From: Gemmatimonadota bacterium
GTDB taxonomy: Bacteria; Gemmatimonadota; Gemmatimonadetes; Gemmatimonadales; GWC2-71-9
DNA length: 64,000 nt
Direction of reading: 5' to 3'
Assembly: GCA_016713785.1 (NCBI GenBank)
Contig: JADJOM010000003.1
Coordinates: 248,001-312,000 of the forward strand
Shown: positions 47,614-57,258 of the stretch, one piece after another
How the letters are laid out: every line of letters begins with the position of its first letter
Position numbering within the stretch: position 1 is the first letter of the stretch
Notes under the pieces: generated by a model
What the model was told of the DNA's origin: nothing
The model's database searches: none
The model's input: only the letters and a program-made list of their open reading frames with translations
Position numbers and translations under genes: made by a program

Positions 47614-49452
47614 TCAGCTGCCCCGCGCGGCGCTGTTCGAGGCTTCGGCCTGGGCCTCGGTGCGGAAGATGGTGGCGCGGTTGTCCTCCACCTTGACCGA
47701 GTTCTTGAGCGCGACCAGGTAGTTGCGCACCCGGTCCTGGCGGGCCTGCTGGATCTGGCGCGAGCGGTACTGGTCGATGGTCTTCACGAACTCCGCGGAG
47801 TCGGCGGCCTCCCGCTTGATGACCCGGACGACGTAGAGCCCCTCCTCGGTGTCGATCACGCCGCTCACCTTGCCCTCCGGGATGCCGAAGGCCGCGCCCA
47901 CGAGGCGGGGATTGGGCAGCGGCGGCTGGAGCCGGGTGAACGGGCCCAGCTGCTGGTGGGGCAGGCGCAGCGCGGTGGCGGCCTGGTCGAGGGTGCTGCC
48001 CTCGCCGACGCGCTTGGTGAGGTCCGCGGCAATGGCCCGGGCCCCCTCCCACTTCCGCGCGTTCCGGGCGGCGCTGGCGGCGGCCTCCTTGATGGACTCG
48101 AAGGCGGGCACCCCGCCCGGGGTGAGGCTGTCCAGGCGGAAGAGGAAGTAGGCGTAGGTCAGCTCGATGATGCGACCGGTCTCGCCGGGCTTGGCCTGGA
48201 AGGCCCAGATCGCCGCGTCGGGGATCACCTGCACGCCGACCTGCACCCGGCCACCCTGCTGCAGCGGGTTGGCCTGGCCGATCCGCAGCCCGAGGCGCTG
48301 GGCGGCGCTGTCGAGGGCCGCCGGCTCCAGCTTCTCGGCCGCGAGCAGCTCGAGGCTGTCGGCGCGGGCGTCGAGGGCATCGCGGTGCGCGCCGGTGATC
48401 TCGATGGGAACCAGGATGTGCCGGGCCTGGACCTTGGCGCCGCTGCGCTTCTCCACCTTGATCAGGTGGTAGCCGAAGGCGCTCAGCACCGGCTCGGAGA
48501 CCGTCCCGATGGGCAGGCTGAAGCTGGCCCGCTCGAACGCCGGGTCCATGGCGCCCCTGCCGAACTCGCCCAGGTCACCGCCCCGCTCCGCCGAGACCGA
48601 GTCGGACGACTCCCGCTTGGCCACCTCGTCGAACGGGGCGCCGGCCAGGATCTCCTTGCGGAGGTCCTCCGCCCGCTGCCGGGCGGCCGCGGAGTCGCTC
48701 GCGTCGGCCAGGCGGATGACCTCCACGTAGCTCAGGTGCGCGGTGGCGGGCCGCTCGAACTCGTCACGGTGCTTGTCGTAGTAGGCGCGGGCGTCGGCCT
48801 CGGTGACCGGCACGGCCGAGTCGGGGACGACGGCGCGCGGGACCACGGCCGCAAGCTCGATGGTGACCTTCTCGTTGGCGTCACGCCAGGCCTGCCACAG
48901 CGCGGGGTCGGAGAGGTAGACGTCGGCCGTGACCACCCGCAGCAGCTTGCCCTGGCGGATCTGGTCGCCGTACTGGGCCTCGAGCAGGGGGATCACCTGC
49001 GCCGCGGCGCTGGAGCGCAGCCACCGCTGGTACTTCTGCAGGTCGAACTGGCCATCGGTCTGGAATTCCGGCGAATTGAGCAGCTCGGTGGGCGGGTTGT
49101 TCTGGATCGCCTCGGCGATCTCGTCCGCGGTGACCGAGATCCCGCGCGCCTTGTACTCCCGCGCCAGGCTCTGGTCGGCGATGAGCTGGTCCCAGACCGC
49201 GTTGCGGGCGTCCTCGACCTCCTCGGCCCCGGCCGAGCGGCCACTCTGCTGCTGCCGGATTTCGAGTTCGCGCTGAACCATCTGCTGGTAGGTCGCCAGG
49301 GGGACCCGCACGCCGTCGATCTCGCCGACGGTGGTGCGGGACCCGCCGGTGACCTGGCTCCAGTCGACGCTGGTCACGACGAAGACGATCATGAGCACCG
49401 CGAAAACGCCGGCGGCGACCTTGCCCGCGATGCTCCGGAAGACTTGCATCAT
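47614..49452 (-). CDS. PpiD/SurA-like peptidyl-prolyl isomerase
   Basis: 612 residues from ATG 49452 (ATG 49449 is an adjacent alternative). One N-terminal membrane anchor (about 9-28, KVAAGVFAVLMIVFVVTSVDW), a SurA_N-type chaperone domain (about 40-210, VGEIDGVRVPLATYQQMVQRE), then a parvulin domain with VAKRESSDSVSAERGGDLGEFGRGAMDPAFERASF and GYHLIKVEKRSG (about 290-370) and a second, degenerate one toward the C-terminus. PpiD-like proteins assist folding of exported proteins at the periplasmic side of the inner membrane. It diverges from the TPR gene at 49618 with a well-formed promoter of its own. Confidence 0.88.
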   Translation of the reverse strand: MMQVFRSIAGKVAAGVFAVLMIVFVVTSVDWSQVTGGSRTTVGEIDGVRVPLATYQQMVQRELEIRQQQSGRSAGAEEVEDARNAVWDQLIADQSLAREYKARGISVTADEIAEAIQNNPPTELLNSPEFQTDGQFDLQKYQRWLRSSAAAQVIPLLEAQYGDQIRQGKLLRVVTADVYLSDPALWQAWRDANEKVTIELAAVVPRAVVPDSAVPVTEADARAYYDKHRDEFERPATAHLSYVEVIRLADASDSAAARQRAEDLRKEILAGAPFDEVAKRESSDSVSAERGGDLGEFGRGAMDPAFERASFSLPIGTVSEPVLSAFGYHLIKVEKRSGAKVQARHILVPIEITGAHRDALDARADSLELLAAEKLEPAALDSAAQRLGLRIGQANPLQQGGRVQVGVQVIPDAAIWAFQAKPGETGRIIELTYAYFLFRLDSLTPGGVPAFESIKEAAASAARNARKWEGARAIAADLTKRVGEGSTLDQAATALRLPHQQLGPFTRLQPPLPNPRLVGAAFGIPEGKVSGVIDTEEGLYVVRVIKREAADSAEFVKTIDQYRSRQIQQARQDRVRNYLVALKNSVKVEDNRATIFRTEAQAEASNSAARGS

Positions 49453-49499
49453 AGGGAACGGCCCTGCGTGGGGGTGGGACCGGGCGAAAAAGAGGGCTA

Positions 49500-49528
49500 A
49501 GTCTAAGCCCGGCAACGCGGAATCTCAA
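49500..49528 (-). promoter_or_regulatory. Sigma70-like promoter for the isomerase gene
   Basis: On the minus strand: TTGAGA (49523-49528), a 17-nt spacer and TAGACT (49500-49505), about 48 nt upstream of ATG 49452. Ideal spacing and 5/6 plus 4/6 matches. Confidence 0.7.
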
Positions 49529-49549
49529 GCCGGGGCGGGCCGGACCCCG

Positions 49550-49578
49550 TTGACAGCCTTCCCTCGGCGGCCTAATCT
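49550..49578 (+). promoter_or_regulatory. Sigma70 promoter for the TPR gene
   Basis: TTGACA (49550-49555), a 17-nt spacer and TAATCT (49573-49578): a perfect -35 with near-consensus -10, about 40 nt before ATG 49618. It would drive the long downstream series that runs from this TPR gene toward ftsK. Confidence 0.78.
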
Positions 49579-49617
49579 TTATCCAATTCCCACAACGACT
49601 TACGACCAGGGCCGGGG

Positions 49618-51828
49618 ATGCCACCAAACAGCGAGATCGAGAAGCTCGAGCGCCGTTGGAAGGAGAATCCCAAGGGAACCGTGTTCGCGCCCTATGCGGA
49701 GGTTCTCCGCAAGAACGGCGATCACCTCGAGGCCCGGGATGTCCTCCGCCAGGGCCTGGAGCTCCACCCCGACCACATTCCGGGCAACATCGTGCTCGGC
49801 CGCTGCTGTCTGGACCTCCGTGAGGACGGTCCGGCCGAGGCGGCGTTCATCCACGTGCTGGACCTCGACTCGGAGAACGTGATCGCCCTCAAGGCGCTCG
49901 CGGACATCACCGAGCGGCAGGGCCGCCTGATGGAGGCGCGCACCTGGCTGACCCGGCTGATCTCCGTGGATCCCAGCAACGACGAGGCGCGGGACCAGCT
50001 GGAGCGGGTGGACACTGCCCGCGAGGCCGCCGCCGCGGCGATGACCGCGCCGCTCACGGAGCAGAGCCCGCCGTCCGAGGCCGCCGCCTCCGAGACCACC
50101 GCCACGGTCGAGGTGGTGGCCCGGACCTTCGCGCCCCAACCCAGCACCATGGCCGAGGCGTCCTCCGGGGAGGTGTCGGAGGTGCCGCTCGATGTCGATG
50201 ACGCCGTCGACGCCGCGCTGGGCGCCTACGACCCGCCGGCGCGGACCCGCGAAATCGTGGCGCCGGTGCCCGAGGAGCGGCTGCTCGACCTCGATGACGC
50301 CGACACGGTTCCGATCCTCCCCGTGGTGCCACGCGCGCCCGCGTCGATCGAGGACCTTGAACCGGTGGAACTCGACCTGGCCGAGGCCGCGCGTGAACTC
50401 GCGCCGGAGCCGCTGCTGGGCATCGAGTCGGACGAGCCGTTCGCGCCACCGCCCGCCTCGGGCGAGCCCGGCGTCTATGCCATCGGCGGGGACGACGTGG
50501 CCCCCCTCGAACTGCGCCCCTCCGGGCTGAGCGAGTTCCAGACCCCCGACGACAGCGCCGAGTTGCTGGAGCTGGCCTCCGGTGCCTCTGAATTCCAGGT
50601 CCCGGACGCCTCGAGCGAGCTCAAGCTGGCCGGCGCCGCCGGCTCGGAGTACCAGACGCCGAGTGGGGCGGAGGAGCTGCTCAGCCGGATCGCGCAGGTG
50701 CCCGAGCCGGAACCACCGCGCCTGCCGGAGCCGGAACCGGAGCCGCTGATCAGCGCCCCGCCGCCCTACGTCCCGGCGGGCCCGGTCACGACCGGCTTCG
50801 CCGCGATCACGCTGATGCCGACGGAGGAGCTTTCCACCACCGCGCCACCCGTGAGCGAGCCCCCTCCGCCGCAGCCCGTGGCGCCCGCCGCGCCCGCGGC
50901 GGAGATCACGCTCGAGGTGCCGGCCTACCAGGCGCCGGTGTCCCATGTGATCCCGACCGACGATGCCGTGCCGGAGCCGGAACCGGAGCCGGTATTGCAC
51001 GAGGTAGAGGCCGAGCCGGAGCTGGAGCCGGTGTCGATCGTGGAGGAACTCACCGTGGCGAGTGGCCCGGTGGCCGAGGCGAGCGGCGTCGACGAGGCGG
51101 CCGAGTGGGAGGCGACCGTCCCGGAAGCGGAGCTCGAGCCGACGACGCCCGCGCGGCCCTCGGACCTGAAGCTGATCTTCCCCGAGGATGCCGGGGAGCC
51201 GGAGCCGCCGCGCGTGCGGCGGATCTCGCAGGAACTCGCCGCGCCCGAACCGGTCCCGGCCGAGCCGGAGCCGGTGGTGAGTGAGGCGGTCTCGGCCGAG
51301 CCTGCGCCCGTGCTCACCGAGAGCATGGCGGAGCTGTACGCCCGGCAGGGGCACGTGGCCGAGGCGCTCAACGTCTACCGGACCCTCCTGGCGCGACAGC
51401 CGAATGACGCGCGCCTGGCGGAGCGGGTCCGGCAGCTGGAGCAGCAGCGGGCGGCGGGTTCGCGCCGGCTCTCGTACGTGGCGGTGGACACCGGGGGCGA
51501 GTCGGTCGAGTCGTTCTTCCGTGGGCTGGCGGGGGCACGGCCGGCGGGGGTGGAAGGGGTCGTGGATGATGACGGCGAGGGTGCCCCGACCCGGCCGGCG
51601 CGGGATCCGCTCTCGCTGAGCGCGATCTTCGGCGAGGAGCCCGCGGCCAGCCAGACCCCCAAGGCCACCGAGCCGGTGCAGCGGGCCGGCGGGCCGGATG
51701 CCTTCTCGTTTGACCAGTTCTTCGGCGGCTCGGCGCCCGGCGGCTCCAGCACCGGGCCCCGCCAGGCCATGCCATCGGACGAGGATCTCGACCAGTTCCA
51801 GCACTGGCTCAAGAGCCTGAAGCGCTGA
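49618..51828 (+). CDS. TPR protein with long acidic Pro/Glu linker
   Basis: 736 residues, no signal peptide. N-terminal TPR block (about 1-135: IEKLERRWKENPKGTVFAPYAEVLRKNG, EARDVLRQGLELHPDHIPGNIVLGRCCLDL), then about 420 residues of acidic, proline-rich low-complexity sequence with many EPEPEP stretches, then one C-terminal TPR (LTESMAELYARQGHVAEALNVYRTLLARQP, about 562-592) and a short closing module (FSFDQFFGG and DLDQFQHWLKSLKR). The layout resembles the frameshifted TPR gene at 43468-45998, suggesting a lineage-specific scaffold family. Role unknown. Its stop overlaps the aroQ ATG. Confidence 0.82.
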   Translation: MPPNSEIEKLERRWKENPKGTVFAPYAEVLRKNGDHLEARDVLRQGLELHPDHIPGNIVLGRCCLDLREDGPAEAAFIHVLDLDSENVIALKALADITERQGRLMEARTWLTRLISVDPSNDEARDQLERVDTAREAAAAAMTAPLTEQSPPSEAAASETTATVEVVARTFAPQPSTMAEASSGEVSEVPLDVDDAVDAALGAYDPPARTREIVAPVPEERLLDLDDADTVPILPVVPRAPASIEDLEPVELDLAEAARELAPEPLLGIESDEPFAPPPASGEPGVYAIGGDDVAPLELRPSGLSEFQTPDDSAELLELASGASEFQVPDASSELKLAGAAGSEYQTPSGAEELLSRIAQVPEPEPPRLPEPEPEPLISAPPPYVPAGPVTTGFAAITLMPTEELSTTAPPVSEPPPPQPVAPAAPAAEITLEVPAYQAPVSHVIPTDDAVPEPEPEPVLHEVEAEPELEPVSIVEELTVASGPVAEASGVDEAAEWEATVPEAELEPTTPARPSDLKLIFPEDAGEPEPPRVRRISQELAAPEPVPAEPEPVVSEAVSAEPAPVLTESMAELYARQGHVAEALNVYRTLLARQPNDARLAERVRQLEQQRAAGSRRLSYVAVDTGGESVESFFRGLAGARPAGVEGVVDDDGEGAPTRPARDPLSLSAIFGEEPAASQTPKATEPVQRAGGPDAFSFDQFFGGSAPGGSSTGPRQAMPSDEDLDQFQHWLKSLKR

Positions 51829-52262
51829 TGCGGATCGCCGTCCTGAACGGCCCCAACCTCAATCTGCTCGGGACCCGCGAGCCCGAGGTGTACGGTCGTA
51901 CCACGCTGCCCGAACTCGAGTCGCTGGTGCGGGCGGAGGCCGGCCGGCTGGGGGTCGAGCTGCACTGGTTCCAGACCAACCATGAGGGCGCCTTCGTGGA
52001 CGCGGTGCAGGGGCTCCGCGGCCAGGCCGACGGCGCCCTCATCAACGCGGCGGCCTTTACCCATACCAGCCTCGCCATCCGGGACGCGGTGCTGGCGGTG
52101 CAGCTGCCGTTCGTCGAAGTGCACCTGTCGAACATCTTCGCGCGGGAGCCGGAACGCCGGCACTCCCGGCTGGCCGACCTGGCGGTGGGCATCGTCGCCG
52201 GCTTCGGCCCGCACGGGTACCTGCTCGGCCTCCAGGCGCTGGTGACCCGCCTCCGTGGCTGA
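51828..52262 (+). CDS. aroQ: 3-dehydroquinate dehydratase, type II
   Basis: 144 residues, the usual length. GPNLNLLGTREPEVYG (9-24) carries the catalytic Tyr/Arg loop; FQTNHEGAFVDAV, INAAAFTHTSLAIRDA and VEVHLSNIFAREPERRHS are the other active-site blocks with the catalytic His. It converts 3-dehydroquinate to 3-dehydroshikimate in aromatic amino acid synthesis. It overlaps the next gene by 8 nt. Confidence 0.95.
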   Translation: MRIAVLNGPNLNLLGTREPEVYGRTTLPELESLVRAEAGRLGVELHWFQTNHEGAFVDAVQGLRGQADGALINAAAFTHTSLAIRDAVLAVQLPFVEVHLSNIFAREPERRHSRLADLAVGIVAGFGPHGYLLGLQALVTRLRG

Positions 52263-53343
52263 CCCGCGCGAGGCGCGGCAGGCGGCGCTTCGCACCCTGC
52301 TCGCGGCCGACGGATTCGAGCAGCTGCTGGTGCAGTCGCTGCCGAACATCCGCTACCTGACCGGCTTCAGCGGATCGGCCGGCGTCCTGCTGGTCCGGCG
52401 GGACGACCAGGTGCTGGTCACCGACTTCCGGTACGCGGCGCAGGCCCCGCGCGAAGTCGGCGGCGCGGCGCGGGTGGAGGTGGACCAGACCAGCGTGTGG
52501 GACCGGCTGCGCAAGGTACTGGCGGAGCGGCCCGGCGCCGGGACGGCGTTCGAGGCGCACGTGGCCACGGTCCGGGACCGCGAGCGCCTGGAGGGGTTGC
52601 TGCCGGGGCGGAGCTGGACCCCGGCGCCCGCGCTGGTGGAACGGCTGCGCGCGGTGAAGGATGCGGGAGAGGTGGCGGCGATCCGCCGGGCCGCGGCGCT
52701 GGCCCAGGCGGCCCTGGCCGAGACGCTCCCCGCGATCCGGGCCGGCCAGTCCGAGTACGAGGTGGCGGCGCTGCTGGAGGGCGCGCTGCGGCGCCGCGGG
52801 AGCGAATGGCATCCGTTCCCGACGATCGTGGCGTCGGGGCCGCGGGCGGCGCTGCCCCACGCGCGCACCAGCGAGCGCGTGCTGGCGCGCGGGGAGTGGC
52901 TGCTGCTTGACTTCGGTGCGCAGGTGGACGGATACTGTGCCGATCTCACGCGCACCTTCCTGGTCGGCGCCCGCGCCGACGAGCGCCAGCGCACGGTGTA
53001 CGACACCGTGCGGCGGGCCCAGCGCCGCGCGCTGGACCACGTGCGCGCCGGGATGAGCGGCAAGGATGCCGACCTCCTGGCGCGCGAGGTGATCGCCCGG
53101 CAGGGGTACGGCGAGTCGTTCGGGCATTCGCTGGGACACGGGCTGGGGCTCGAGGTGCACGAGGCGCCCCGGCTCTCGCCCACCGCGGAGGCGGCGCTGC
53201 CGGCCGGCGCGGTGGTCACGGTGGAACCCGGGATCTATCTTCCGGGCTGGGGCGGGGTGCGGCTGGAGGATGACGTGCACCTGACGCCGGACGGCCCGGA
53301 GCTGTTGTCCGACAATCGCGTGGACCTGTTGGAGCTGGTCTAG
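52255..53343 (+). CDS. Xaa-Pro aminopeptidase/dipeptidase, M24B family
   Basis: 362 residues from GTG 52255. The N-terminal creatinase-like domain (LLVQSLPNIRYLTGFSGSAGVLLV) is followed by the pita-bread catalytic domain (about 130-360) with the metal ligands in LLLDFGAQVDGYCADLTRTF, GHSLGHGLGLEVHE, VTVEPGIYLPG and VRLEDDVHL: two Asp, one His and two Glu, all present. It removes residues next to proline from peptides in the cytoplasm. The aroQ-pepP-accB-accC order is common in bacteria. Confidence 0.9.
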   Translation: MADPREARQAALRTLLAADGFEQLLVQSLPNIRYLTGFSGSAGVLLVRRDDQVLVTDFRYAAQAPREVGGAARVEVDQTSVWDRLRKVLAERPGAGTAFEAHVATVRDRERLEGLLPGRSWTPAPALVERLRAVKDAGEVAAIRRAAALAQAALAETLPAIRAGQSEYEVAALLEGALRRRGSEWHPFPTIVASGPRAALPHARTSERVLARGEWLLLDFGAQVDGYCADLTRTFLVGARADERQRTVYDTVRRAQRRALDHVRAGMSGKDADLLAREVIARQGYGESFGHSLGHGLGLEVHEAPRLSPTAEAALPAGAVVTVEPGIYLPGWGGVRLEDDVHLTPDGPELLSDNRVDLLELV

Positions 53344-53367
53344 CGGCCACCCGCAACCTGACGGCTC

Positions 53368-53913
53368 ATGAACACCAAAGACACGCAGGATCTTGCCCGG
53401 CTGATCGGGAAGGTGCCCGGCATCAAGTCGGTCGAGCTCAAGGACGTCCGCAAGCTCGCGGAACTGCTGCACGAGTTCCCCGAGATCGGCTCCATCGAGG
53501 TGAAGGGCTTCTTCGACACCGGCGTGGTGATCACCCGGACCGGGAACGGGCCGGCGCATCCCGCGCCGATGCCGCTGGCCATGCACACGATGCACGCCGC
53601 CCCCGCGGGCGGGGCACCGGCGGCGCCCGCCCCCGTCGCGGCGGCGGCCCCGGCGGCGGCGCCCTCCTCGCTCAAGGACGTGAAGTCGCCGATGGTGGGC
53701 ACGTTCTACAAGTCGCCGGAACCGGGCGCCGAGGCCTACGTGAAGGTGGGGAGCCGGATCTCGGTGGGGCAGACGGTCTGCATCATCGAGGCGATGAAGA
53801 TCATGAACGAGATCGAGGCCGAGGTGTCGGGCGTGGTGAAGGAGGTCCTGGTGGACGACGCCCAGCCGGTCGAGTTCGGCACCGTGCTGTTCCGGGTGGA
53901 CCCCAATGGCTGA
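53368..53913 (+). CDS. accB: Acetyl-CoA carboxylase biotin carboxyl carrier protein
   Basis: 181 residues. N-terminal helical part, an Ala/Pro/His linker (about 60-100), and the C-terminal biotinyl domain with SPMVGTFYKSPEPGAEAYVKVG and the biotin lysine K144 in EAMKIMNE. It carries CO2 from biotin carboxylase to the carboxyltransferase in fatty acid synthesis. Its 3' end overlaps the pilT start by 8 nt, which is unusual because accC normally follows directly. Confidence 0.95.
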   Translation: MNTKDTQDLARLIGKVPGIKSVELKDVRKLAELLHEFPEIGSIEVKGFFDTGVVITRTGNGPAHPAPMPLAMHTMHAAPAGGAPAAPAPVAAAAPAAAPSSLKDVKSPMVGTFYKSPEPGAEAYVKVGSRISVGQTVCIIEAMKIMNEIEAEVSGVVKEVLVDDAQPVEFGTVLFRVDPNG

Positions 53914-55096
53914 CGTGACGGGCCCGGCGGCGCTGCAGCCGCCGTTCAACTTCAAGCAGGCCATCTCGCTGATGGTGCAGCGGAACGGCTCGGACCTGCA
54001 CCTCAAGGTGGGCCGGCCGCCGACCATCCGCGTCAACGGCGACCTCGCCGGCCTGGAGATGCAGCCGCTCAAGCCCGAGGACCTCAAGCTGCTGGCGGAG
54101 CAGATCATGACGCCGCGGCAGGTCAAGGAGTTCGCCGAGAAGAAGGAGGCGGACTTCGCCATCGGCGTGCCGGGCGTGGGGCGCTTCCGCACCAACATCT
54201 ACCAGCAGCGCGGCACCCTGGCGTTCGCCTTCCGGGCCATCCCGTACGAGGTCAAGACCGTCCGGGAGCTCGAGCTGCCGGAGGTGCTGGAGGAGATCTC
54301 GCTCAAGCCGCGCGGGCTGGTGCTGGTCACCGGCGTGACCGGCTCGGGCAAGTCGACCAGCCTGGCCGCGATGATCAACCACGTGAACCAGAACCGCCGG
54401 GTGAACGTGATCACCATCGAGGACCCGATCGAGTTCCTGCACCGGGACCTCATGGCGAACATCTCCCAGCGCGAGGTGGGCAGCGACACGCTGTCGTTCG
54501 GGCTGGCGCTGCGGCACGTGCTGCGGCAGGACCCGGACGTGATCCTCATCGGCGAGATCCGCGACGCCGAGACGCTCGACGTGGCCCTCAAGGCCGCCGA
54601 CACGGGGCACCTGGTGTTCTCCACCCTGCACACCACCGACGCCACCCAGACGATCAACCGGGTCATCTCGTTCTACCCGCCGCACCAGCACCAGGAGATC
54701 CGCTCGCTGCTCTCCACCGCGCTGGCGGCGGTGGTCTGCCTCCGGCTGGTGCCCCGCAAGGACGGCAAGGGGCGGGTGCCGGCGGCCGAGGTGCTGATCA
54801 ACACCGCCGCGGTGGCCGACAACATCCGCGACATCGAGAAGGCGCTCAACATCCCCGACCTCATCTCCGAGGGCACCGAGGCGTACGGGATGCAGAGCTT
54901 CGACCAGTCGCTCATGCGGTGGTACCGCGAGGGCGCGATCACCTACGAGAGCGCCCTCTTCTACTCCACCAATCCCAGCGAGTTCGCGCTGCGGGCCTCC
55001 GGCATCAGCTCGGCCTCCGACCGGACCTTCACCGGCATCGGCGAGGCGGGTGCGGGCAGTGCCCCGCCGGACCTCTCCCGGGACCTGACGCCCTGA
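53906..55096 (+). CDS. pilT: Type IV pilus retraction ATPase PilT
   Basis: 396 residues. Walker A GVTGSGKST (143-151), Asp box ITIEDPIEF (169-177), Walker B DVILIGEIRD (211-220) and His box HLVFSTLHT (235-243) are all intact. The C-terminus MQSFDQSLMRWYREGAITYESAL and NPSEF is the usual PilT end. PilT powers pilus retraction for twitching motility at the inner membrane. No other pilus gene is in the window; it is inserted between accB and accC and overlaps accB, so it is probably co-transcribed with lipid synthesis genes. Confidence 0.93.
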   Translation: MADVTGPAALQPPFNFKQAISLMVQRNGSDLHLKVGRPPTIRVNGDLAGLEMQPLKPEDLKLLAEQIMTPRQVKEFAEKKEADFAIGVPGVGRFRTNIYQQRGTLAFAFRAIPYEVKTVRELELPEVLEEISLKPRGLVLVTGVTGSGKSTSLAAMINHVNQNRRVNVITIEDPIEFLHRDLMANISQREVGSDTLSFGLALRHVLRQDPDVILIGEIRDAETLDVALKAADTGHLVFSTLHTTDATQTINRVISFYPPHQHQEIRSLLSTALAAVVCLRLVPRKDGKGRVPAAEVLINTAAVADNIRDIEKALNIPDLISEGTEAYGMQSFDQSLMRWYREGAITYESALFYSTNPSEFALRASGISSASDRTFTGIGEAGAGSAPPDLSRDLTP

Positions 55097-55159
55097 TGCC
55101 GTGCCCCGCACGGGAGGCCGGCCGCGCCCCGGGCGGGGCCGCCGGCGACGGAGACGCGC

Positions 55160-56514
<1,355 letters not shown>

Positions 56515-56518
<4 letters not shown>

Positions 56519-57258
56519 CCCTCGACGTGGTGTTCACCCCTGCCGGCCTCATCCCAGGTGAGGTCCAGGGTCGCGTGGTCTTCGTCATCGACATCCTCCG
56601 GATGAGCACGACGATCGCCGCGGCGCTCGCCGCCGGGGCGCGCGCCGTGGTGCCCGTGGCCAGCACCGAGGAGGCGCTCCGCCTGGCCGAGACGCTCGGC
56701 AAGGACGAGACGGTCCTCGCCGGGGAGCGGCACTGCGAGCGGATCCCCGGCTTCGACCTGGGCAACTCCCCCGCGGAGATGACCGCCGACGCCGTGAAGG
56801 GGCGGACCGTCGTCATGACCACCTCCAACGGCACCGGCGCCCTGCTCGCCGTGGCGAGCGGCAACCCGGTCTACGTGGCGGCCGCGGTGAACTTCTCCGC
56901 CGTCACGGCCCGGGCCCGCGAGGCGTGGCTGGCCGGGGAGCCCCTGCTCGTGGTCTGCGCCGGCCGCGAGCAGCGCTTTTCGCTCGACGATGCCTACGCC
57001 GCCGGCCGCCTGGTCGAGGCCACCCTGGGCGGGGGGCGCGGCCGGAAGGGCCTCAACGACGGGGCGCTGGCCGCCCTGGACCTGGTGCGGCGCTACGGCC
57101 GGCGCTGGGAGCGGCCCCTGCTGGCCAGCCAGGGGGGCCGCGACCTGCTCGCCCTCGACCTCAAGGCCGACATCGCCGAGGCGGCCCGGGTCGACGCCCA
57201 CCCGGTGCTCCCCCTCTTCAGCAATCGCCGGGTCACCGCGGTACCTTCCACCGCATGA
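56515..57258 (+). CDS. comB: 2-phosphosulfolactate phosphatase family protein
   Basis: 247 residues. Motifs VFVIDILRMSTTIAAALAAGA, LAGERHCERIPGFDLGNSPAEM and MTTSNGTGALLAVA match ComB, which dephosphorylates phosphosulfolactate on the way to coenzyme M in archaea. Bacterial relatives are common and their true substrate is mostly unknown; no other coenzyme M gene is here. Start and stop overlap accC and ftsK respectively (ATGA at both junctions), so expression is coupled to both. Confidence 0.87.
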
